NCBI GenBank assembly: GCA_000697355.1
Contig: JNEN01001234.1
Location: 62,001-126,000, forward strand
DNA length: 64,000 nucleotides
Reading direction: 5' to 3'
DNA from: Syncephalastrum monosporum B8922
Taxonomy: Eukaryota; Mucoromycota; Mucoromycetes; Mucorales; Syncephalastraceae
Shown: positions 56,201 through 64,000 of the stretch, piece after piece
How the letters are laid out: each line of letters opens with the position of its first letter
Numbering within the stretch: the stretch's first letter is position 1
Program-made: the position numbers and the translations under genes
The notes under the pieces: model-generated
Databases searched by the model: none
What the model was told of the DNA's origin: nothing
Seen by the model: the letters and a program-made list of their open reading frames with translations, nothing else

Positions 56201-59200
56201 TTCGTTTGCGCCTCTTCTTCGTTTCAGCTTGTTCACCTCCCACCACAGGTTATTTTTCTCGTCTTTTCCTCTGTCCGTAAGTGAAACAGATTCATGTCTA
56301 TACATTGAATGTGAGGCATTAACATGTGTCCCAGTTCCGATCCTTTCTCCGCTCTGCCTGTGCACTTCCTCTCTGCTTGCTGTCTCCTTTCCTTCCCCGT
56401 TTGCGTGTTTCTAACCTAGGCGGCTGGCTATGTCACAGCGCGAAATATCTGCTCCACTTCCATGGTAAGAAACTGTTGAATGTTATCTTGAAGGCGTGAC
56501 TCAAAAATGTATTCAGTCATAGGTGAGGCTGTGACCGACGCGCCTTGCGCGTATCGACAATCCCGGCTTCGGCCGCTTAAGTTTATGTAAGAAAATGAAA
56601 TGTAATTCACGAGAATAGATTTCGGACCGAAATTTCGTAGGCCAGATACTGTTTACAGAATTTATCTCTGGTAGCTTACACTATGTCAGCAGCTGTTGGT
56701 GGTTCAATTTCTAGAAGTGAATAAAACTCTCTCAAAATGCTAAACAGTGGTGTCACGCTGGATAAAAAAATGATATCCATAAACTCCCGTTACATGGGGT
56801 TTACTTAACGTAGAATGGAAATGTCTGTAAGAGAGGTGACAACGATGGAATGGCGACACAACACCTGGTACAGTAGACGCAGAATTTGGAGATTTTTCTT
56901 CCGGTTACTCTTCTTCCTGCACAACAGCTGAGTGTAAGACCTAGCTGGTGACACCTGAGAGAGTTGTGATCATGCTCAGCCACGAGACGTCCTGGCCTAC
57001 ATTTATGGACGCTTGGATGGTGATAATGCGACCATAATGCGACATCTTATGTTTGCCTGTCAATGCGAATAGCCGCATGAAACTGTACGAGCCATAACCC
57101 ATATGTATACTTTATGATATCAGCAGGGCACAGAGTAACTGCTTTTCCAAATAGAGTTAGGCTCTGACGGGAAGGGTCTTTTGAGGCTAAGAGAGCTGTA
57201 TTTGGTGGGAGGTTCCTGCCGCCACGATTACCAAACTTTTTTTCTCGCCGTGCCTTCCTGTTGTTTTCTGTTTGTACGAATGTCTCGTACAAAGAGCAAT
57301 GTGTCTTCTGTGGTTCACAATGGAAAACGTATACGCATGAAATACGCGAGACAAGATGTATGAAAAATGTTCGGCATGATACAGTGGACAATCTTTTCAA
57401 TAGCAAAAATTAAAGCAGGCAGCGGAAACCGTCTGCTGAATATCTGTCGGTCAAGAAAAAAAGGCGCTTACTGGAAACACAGCCATTCATTGTCTGCTGA
57501 GTCTTGACAGGCTAAAGTCTTGGAAACACTCACACATAACACCCTATCTTTGGAGGAGTACAATTAGATTACTACACAGCCTACACAGTAAGCACGCGCC
57601 AATTCCCTCTACGGAGCAGAATAGTTCAGAATTTGCAGGAATCGTCAGATGACCTTTCCTAGGTTCGGGAGATAGGCAAAGGTGGTGTATATGATCATCA
57701 TACCTTCCAAATGATGTAATTTAAAATAGACAGTGTTTTGGCGTAACGTAGCGTAAGAAAGCTTACGCGAGCTATACTGTACTAGAGTTTAATAAGCCAG
57801 CCAGGTAGGTGCGACCCGGGACCTAATGAATATAATATTATCATGATAACTGCCTTGATGAACTCCAGACCTTTTGTTATGTTTTCCGTTTCCGTATCTT
57901 TCGCCGGAGTGCAAGCCGGGGCGCCCGGAACGGGGACTAAAGCAATGACGACTATCTATTTTTTTTTCTCGGTTTTTCGTCGTGCTGTCCCGGGGAAAAA
58001 AGGATACAACATCCGACCGCGTCATAGGAATTACCATATTTAGGGTACGGCTTGTTATTAGAATCCCACAAAACAAGCTGTGATAGTAGACGGCTCAATA
58101 AGGCATGTTGCTTTCGTTTGTCTAAGTAGAGTATATAGGTGAGAGTGGTGATATAGCTTTTCCTAAGATACCACTTTTAGCTCAGGTACACAGATATATT
58201 GTGGTGTATCGCTTTTGGCGCGTTGGACGATCCCACAAGCTGTTGAGAGTCGAGGCCTCTTTCCTATTTAGGACAAGTGTCCCGAATGGTTTTTTTTGAT
58301 CCGACGAGACATCTCACTCGCTCGCTAGGACAATGAAGCAGGGGTCTGCAAAATCCAAACAAAAAGGTGGATGATAACAGACAGAAAAAGGGGATGTTCA
58401 TCAGGGACAATCAAACAAAGCGTCACAGCATTAACAGCTATACAAAAGGAAAAAAAAAGCATTGGAGCAGAGCGTGCATCAGAAGGTTGCATATTTCCAG
58501 GGCAAGCAGCGTAGTGGGGCGGAATGAGAAAAAGCCGCTACTGGAAAAAAACAAGTGCCGCCATCTGATTTTTTCCCTTTCTTCTCCAAGGGGGCGGCAA
58601 AACAAGAGAGAGGGGGGCAGCACTGGAATGACGCGTTGTAAAAAAATGGTTAAATGTATTTAAAGATGCAAACAAGGCTTTGCTTTCTTGGCAGAAACAG
58701 AAGATGTCATCTGGCCAGCGTTGAATCAGAGAATAAAACGGGGATGGTAAGTTGACATGTTGGGAAAGGGATCGCCGTTTATTGGAAAAGAAAAAAAAGT
58801 TGAGGTGAGACAAAACCAGAGTGAAGAAATCTGTTTCTATAATTACACGTTCCACTCAGCAAGACGAAATTTGTCCAACGAACAAGACTTATTGAAGCTT
58901 TCTCTTTTCTCTCACTTCTCGTCCCTCTCCAACACTACACTTTCTTTCTTGGTGCCCTCCTCACCTTCCTCCGCCCGCCACTCTCTTTCCCCTCTCTTTT
59001 ATTTTATTATTTTTTACTTTTTTTACTATTTTTTAATAGCCCCTTTCTTTTCTGTCTTCTTTATCCTTTCTCTCTGGGCAAAAGGCACCAACACATCCAG
59101 ACATACAAAAAGAGAAACCCCTTTTTTCCGGACCTAGGCTTCTCCTTCCCCTCGACCACCTTTCTCTCACTCACTCCACACACTCTCTCTCTTCTCACAC

Positions 59201-59258
59201 CAAGTGACTTTCTGGTTTTTTCTGCCCAGGTTTCTTTCATCTTCTCCTTCTTTTGGTC
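53283..59258. other. 6 kb AT-rich region without a supportable gene
   Basis: Longest gene-free stretch in the window. Short open frames only; a 17-nt A-run sits at 53997-54013. A minus-strand stretch at about 56430-56530 (reading MTEYIFESRLQDNIQQFL) has coding-like character but no partner exons. The last 350 bp before 59258 are strongly pyrimidine-rich on the plus strand, with repeated CTTTC and CTCTC blocks. This probably marks the promoter and 5' UTR of the next gene. Confidence 0.45.
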
Positions 59259-61626
59259 ATGCGAGAATCATTGTTTGAAATGTTTGGGTCTGTCCGACTG
59301 GTCCAGGAAGTTTCGAGATCGACTACGCAGGCAGCGATTCCAGCAGTGGCTCCTATCGCAGCTGTCCCGGAGGAACCAGCCATTGACAGCACGGGCATTA
59401 CAAATTATCCAGCCAATTACACCCCCACGATTCATACCACCCACCCACATTCCACCACGCTATCCACCACTCCAACCGCCGATAACTCGACGACGGCTGC
59501 CAAAGATCAACCAACAGCGACAGCTACAGCTACAGCCACGCCATCCTCTGCCGTCTACACGCCTTATTGGCCATCCCCCCCTGTGCAGCCGATACCCTTG
59601 CTACCCAATTATACACCTGCCACGACAACGCAGCAGACGACCTCCCAGACGAGATGGATGAACAAACACCGCAGCCTGCGCAGCCTTCTCTTTGGTTCCA
59701 GCACCGCCAGCACCGCCACCTCGACCTCGACCTCGACCCGAGGTCATGCACGGAAAAACTCTCGGCATCGGTCGTTGCGCAAACAGGCACCAAAACGTCG
59801 GTTGAGCCAGCAACTGGAGCGAAGCAAGAGCAAGTCCCAGAAGCTGCTGTGTCTCTGGCCTTTGCCCGTCATCACTCGCTACACGATTGCCATCTCGCTT
59901 GTTATCTCTGCGCTCAATTTCTTCAACCTCTTGCACGTCACTTGTTCCGCGCCATCGTATGTCATTCATCGCCTCGAAATCACCAACCTTCTTCTTTCGC
60001 CCTTCCTCTTCAACTGGTCCCTCCACGGTTTGCTCCTCTTTGGCTGGAATGTTCTCATCCTCGGCCTCTTTGAAGAGTCCCTCACCCACATGCTCGGTGG
60101 CACGCGTCGCTTCGTTCACGTCCTCGTCGGCATCGTCCTCTCCGTCTGTGCTATCCGTCAAGGCCTCGGTTATGTCTTTTCCAAGTCCACTGGATGGGCA
60201 TTGCCGACCTTGTTCTTTAGCGACTCCGTTCACGAATGCAACCAAGGTAATGATTAGATAAGGTGTGTTGCGATCGTAATTGACACCATACATCCTTCCT
60301 AGGCATTGCTCCCTTTTTGTTTGCTCTGCTGACAGTACAATCGCTCAGCATCGACGACAAGTACATTATGATCTACGGCAAGGAAGACTCGCATCAGAAG
60401 CTGACGATTCGCAAAGTCACGCTGCAACTGCTCATGTGTCTGGTCAACTACACTGTCAAGAACATCCTCTGGTGGTCCTTGACAGGTCTGCTGACCGGTT
60501 ATCTCGCGACAATCATTATTCAGACCAGTCTGCTCCGCGACCGCGTTCGTGATGAGGAAACCTACGACGAAAAGGAAGTTCTCGACCCGTTGTCTGCGCT
60601 CGAAGGCTGCACGAAGCGTGCCATCCCGCTCTGGCGTCTGCTTTGGTCGGCTATCAAGAAGGGTGCCATCGTCGTCATGATCACGTTACCCGTGTTACTG
60701 ATCTTCAACACTTACTATTACTCGTGGGAAGGCATCGTCGATCCTGCCACGCTGAACCAGCTGACCCAGGATCGCTACATGTTTACGTTTGTCGTCATGA
60801 CTGCCCCTCGCCGCGGCGACGTTCCACTGCTGTCGCGCACCCTCGAGTCTTACCTTGCCAACTGGCCTGTCGATCCTGAGCCTCACTCACTCTACAGCCG
60901 CATCCAGGCTATCGTCTACACCCATTTCACGCAGCACCGACAATATGACATCGCCCGCGATCGTTTCTCGAACGACCTCAAGGGCCAGCGCTATCTCAAG
61001 TGGGTCCGTGAGGAAGGCACCGAGATGAATCAGCGCTTGCATGTCTCCAAAGCCCTGAGCCTCGCCTCCGACAATTTTCAAAGCACATATGTCGCCCTCC
61101 TCGAGGACGACTTCCCGGTCTGCGGCCCCAATGAATGGCGCGAGATTGAAAACGTGATCTACGAAGCCAATGAACACGTGCCCAATCACTGCGGTGTTTT
61201 TGTTGGCACTGGCGGAAGGTATAAATCATCATGCAAGGGTACCTATGCATGCATTGCTGATTTGTTTTCTCGCTTGCTTTTTCTGTAGTGGTGTATTTAT
61301 GAAACCCGAGATTGCCAAGCTCTCGTCCGAGCTGCTGCTCAAATACGACAAAACCCCTCCGGACATCGTCATTCAGCAGTGCTTGCGCGGCGAATTGGAC
61401 GAATGCAGCCAGTGTGCCCAAACACTGGTCACAAGCAAAACTCTTTTGATGTATCATATCGGCTATAACACTTCTACAAGTGAAGATCGCTTGTACAAGA
61501 AGGACGAATTCCAGTGCGGATGGCGACATCCTTTCGTAAGTCTAGCATGCTCTTTCCTATGCTTTCCTGGTATTAACGCGAAATTTTCTCTTATAGAATG
61601 GCGACCCAAGCGTCATCACGCTTTAA
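59259..61626 (+). CDS. Rhomboid-like polytopic domain fused to a PGAP4-like glycosyltransferase domain
   Basis: Four exons: 59259-60246, 60303-61218, 61289-61535 and 61597-61626 (2181 nt, 726 aa). The start is the first true ATG (MRESLFEMFG). Residues 1-190 are disordered, Thr/Pro-rich, then basic (HRSLRSLLFG, KAPKRRLSQQ-type). Residues about 210-460 are polytopic. TRYTIAISLVISALNFF is followed by a rhomboid-like amphipathic entry and helix (RLEITNLLLSPFLFNWSL, LFGWNVLILGLFEESL, MLGGTRRFVHVLVG). GIAPFLFALL stands where active rhomboids have GxSx, so the catalytic Ser is missing (pseudo-rhomboid, UBAC2/DUF1751-like). After another membrane helix (VVMITLPVLLIFNTYYY) a lumenal domain begins: FTFVVMTAPRRGDVPLLSR, ALLEDDFPVCGPNEWREIE with an EDD metal-site candidate, CGVFVGTGGSGVFM and DIVIQQCL. 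This resembles PGAP4/TMEM246 (GT109), which adds GalNAc to GPI anchors. Both family calls are from pattern recognition. The fusion spans the exon 1-2 junction inside the membrane domain and lies on long uninterrupted exons. Confidence 0.78.
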
Positions 61627-61851
61627 AAAAAACTAGAGACATTTTGCATCCTTTTCCTTATATCTATTTTATTATTGCATTCACTCACCTCACACACACA
61701 ATTTACATTCATTCACTTCACGTACTCTCACTCCCCTTGCTCACACGAGCAAGTTTTCGCTTCCGCACTTCTTAACATATATATATACTTGTATAATGTA
61801 CGCTAGGTTCAAGTCTCGTAATCAAACTCTATAATACACCTAATCTTCTGC

Positions 61852-63330
61852 CTAATCCTCGAGCACCCAGTTTTGTTGAGCATCCTGGCTAATATGAATG
61901 GGCTTCTGCTTGTCGAGCGAGCGACGACCCGCCTCAAGGATGGCGGTGACAAGGACCGTGTTGCGGATCGTCGGTAGTTTGCGGGATTCCAGATCAGCAA
62001 GCGTAAAGTCCGGGTTCGCATTGAAGTTGTTGCAGGCATCGACGAACTTTTCAATAGAAACGAAGCCATAGCCAGACTGACCACCAAAGTGACCCTCTTC
62101 ATCAGGAGCGTAGTTCATGTAGAAGGGGTTGATATGCCCATGCGCATCATCCGTCGTGACAGTGTAACCGCGGTGTGCCTGGTCCACCTGGATCTCGCCG
62201 CCCGCACCGAGGTAGTGGAACCGTTGCTGCGAGTGCACTTCGCTGTTGTTAGGAGCAATCCAGGTGGATGTGTAGACAGCCACACCCTCATGGTTGTTGG
62301 CAGTCGACCGCCAGTTGACGAGGAGCGAAATGGTATCCTCAGTTTCGGCTGTGAGCTCGTAAGGTGCGCTCGTGGCGACGCCCCGCGAGGCACTGGAGGT
62401 GACCTTGTAAGGCACTGCGCGGCCGTCCAGCGCCCAGCAGTGGAAGTCAATGTGATGCGAATTGAGGTAGTAGCTAAATAATGTGTGCAAAGTATCGTGT
62501 GAGCAGGAGAAAAAAATGAACTTATTTTCCTTGTTATGTAACGTACCTAATGTCCGATTCCTTTCCGGCCCAGGACTTGAAGGTATCGAGCTGACGCTTG
62601 GGCTGGCTCATATAACCATAAAAGTAGTTGAAATCGCCCATGGAAAGAGCCTTAGCGCGGGCGTCACGATAAGCCGGATCGAAGCGTTTGTGGTGCTCGA
62701 CCATGACAACAACGTTATGCTGCTCAGCTTTGGCAATCAAGTCTTGATGCTCTGCGAGTACCTTGACAGCGGGTTTTGTCACCAAAACATGAATGCCACG
62801 CTCAATAGCATACAGCGCGATGGTGTAGTGGGTCGGGTCGGGCGTGAAAATGGTGATGGCATCGCCCTTTTGCAGAAAAGTATCTATGGCCTCCTTGTCT
62901 GCATAAGAGAAAGGGAAAGAGAGAAAAGAGATTAATTTGTGTCAAAATAATACAGGGTCACGTGTAAAGGCACTGACATGCATCTGGGTCGACCTTGTCC
63001 TGGGCAGGGAAGGTACGGTCGAGTGAGCTGTCCATATGGTAAACCTCGCCGAGATTCTTGTCCAAATGGGCTTGGATGGCAGCAAACTTCTTGCCATTGG
63101 TGCCAACCATGCCAAGACGACCCACTTTGCCTCGTCGACGCATGTCCATCATGGAAAGGGCAATAACACCGACCTATAACATAATTAGTCGTTTGTCATG
63201 CAGCATGCGGCGTGGGCAGTGCATTTTTTTAACACTATACCTTCTTATCAGATTTAGATGCACCACCGTGCACGAAACCGGTGGTGTACTCACCGGTGCC
63301 GACCATAAGAACATTCAATTTGTTGGACAT
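61852..63330 (-). CDS. Gfo/Idh/MocA-family NAD(P)-dependent oxidoreductase
   Basis: Four exons: 63330-63241, 63173-62978, 62898-62547 and 62473-61852 (1260 nt, 419 aa). The N-terminal Rossmann fold starts KLNVLMVGTGEYTTGF. Then come VGRLGMVGTNGKKF, an AITIFTPDPTHYTIAL stretch (cofactor-side strand and D-P-T-H helix), IHVLVTKPAVK (the family's E/T-K-P lysine), and VMVEHHKRFDPAYRDAR. The C-terminal alpha/beta domain includes NSHHIDFHCWAL, with a His/Asp pair typical of the active site, and FHYLGAGGEIQVDQAHRGY. The family oxidises sugars, inositols or related polyols; in fungi many members are uncharacterised and the substrate cannot be assigned here. The gene converges on the rhomboid-glycosyltransferase gene, the two stop codons about 225 bp apart. 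No signal peptide, so cytosolic. Confidence 0.9.
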
Positions 63331-64000
63331 AGTAGATATGAATGGATGAAAAGGAAAAGATGGGAAAAGGTGGGGTATTTTATATATTATGGAGCCGCCT
63401 TGTAATTTTCCGTGAAATTGCCCTAATGTCCTTTCGCAAAAAAAAAAAAAAAAAAAAAGTCAGGTAAATTGGAGTCAGTTGTCCATTCGCGACTTACGGA
63501 GGTGATATTCTATGTAGGACATCCTCACGCGACCTTAAATGATAAGTGATGTATTTTTGTTCCCTTCCCACTTCTTTCATGCAAAAAGCAAGAAGGAAGC
63601 TATAACTGATTGATGTATCGCCTTTTGCCCTGAAAGGCCCCATCCGCTTGCCAGGTTGCCATATTCAGCAACCATACAACGTGCGCAGCTATCATCATAG
63701 CAGGAGGAAGAAAGAAAGAAAGAGATACAGAGCTGTAGTCTGGAAACCCTTTGCTTTCTACTTTTCACTTTAGTCAATCTCGCTCGCACAACAAAAGAAC
63801 TTGATGACCTCTGTCCCTCGCCAAGCTTCGGGTCCCGCCTACGAGATTCGTTTTTGTGAAGACAATGCAAGTCATTTCCGTTTATAAAGATCGTTGAAAT
63901 AACCTTGTGCCCGTCTGTTGTCAGATTGTCCAAGTTTTCGATTTGAATCGTCAGCGCCAAAAGGCCAGCTTGGACAAGTCTTTGCCCTTGGGTAAACCTT
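63331..64000. other. Right-edge region; possible 3' end of a minus-strand gene
   Basis: Contains an A21 homopolymer (63438-63458) just upstream of the oxidoreductase gene. At the extreme right the minus strand reads LPKGKDLSKLAFWR followed by TGA at 63951-63953. That could be the last codons of a gene entering from outside the window. An overlapping frame there (ALTIQIENLDNLTTDGHK) is also open. The two cannot be separated without flanking sequence. Confidence 0.3.
63438..63458. repeat. Poly-A homopolymer (21 nt)
   Basis: Uninterrupted A-run about 110 bp upstream of the oxidoreductase start codon, reading as poly-T on the gene's sense strand. Possible nucleosome-excluding promoter element. 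Confidence 0.85.

Overview
The window looks like a chromosomal segment of an early-diverging fungus, most likely Mucoromycota and probably Mucorales. The gene set is eukaryotic and fungal: GCN1, FAB1/PIKfyve, a Kre2/Mnt1-type GT15 mannosyltransferase, cytosolic RPL15 and a Bni4-like C-terminal block. Genes are split by many short GT-AG introns of about 42-145 nt. Ascomycete-poor families also occur, namely a plant-type FPG DNA glycosylase and a CDKN3-type phosphatase. The phylum assignment is inference. No rRNA, tRNA, CRISPR array or organelle sequence could be supported.

Left part (1-27 kb) is gene-dense. A partial MIT-domain gene (1-770, -), GCN1 (1224-9905, -; 8 exons, 2705 aa) and an acidic AT-hook orphan (10184-13459, -) lie in tandem on the minus strand. 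After a 1.7 kb divergent promoter region comes a 15-exon plus-strand gene (15189-18370). It fuses a secreted acid-phosphatase-like domain to a phospholipase-C-like domain in one reading frame. It converges on RPL15 (18558-19172, -). FAB1 (20024-27128, +; 9 exons, 2225 aa) follows.

Middle part (27-36 kb) is gene-poor and repeat-bearing. It holds a short inverted repeat pair (about 27650/28700) and a large one with roughly 430 bp arms around a 450 bp spacer (29424-30727). It also holds a 110-120 bp tandem duplication at 32.5-32.7 kb and an orphan secreted/membrane protein gene (32719-33699, -).

Right part (36-64 kb) alternates genes with long AT-rich spacers. In order these are plant-type FPG (36389-37759, +; one GC-AG intron), a membrane-anchored SDR (37993-38874, +), a small Ser/Thr-rich surface protein (39052-39495, +) and a CDKN3/KAP-like phosphatase with an alanine run (41091-42526, +). 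Next are an unlisted small minus-strand gene candidate (42747-43225), free methionine-R-sulfoxide reductase (43837-44757, +), a Bni4-like protein (45097-46384, +), an ankyrin protein (47280-49379, -) and a GT15 mannosyltransferase (51833-53282, -). After 6 kb without a supportable gene comes a polytopic rhomboid-like domain fused to a PGAP4-like glycosyltransferase domain (59259-61626, +). It converges on a Gfo/Idh/MocA oxidoreductase (61852-63330, -).

The genes do not form a pathway or cluster. Loose themes are membrane lipid and glycan handling (Fab1, the phosphatase-phospholipase fusion, GT15, the rhomboid-like glycosyltransferase), stress and translation control (GCN1, RPL15, fRMsr) and genome maintenance (FPG). 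All exon models were derived by hand from splice signals. For every complete multi-exon model the exon lengths sum to a multiple of three.
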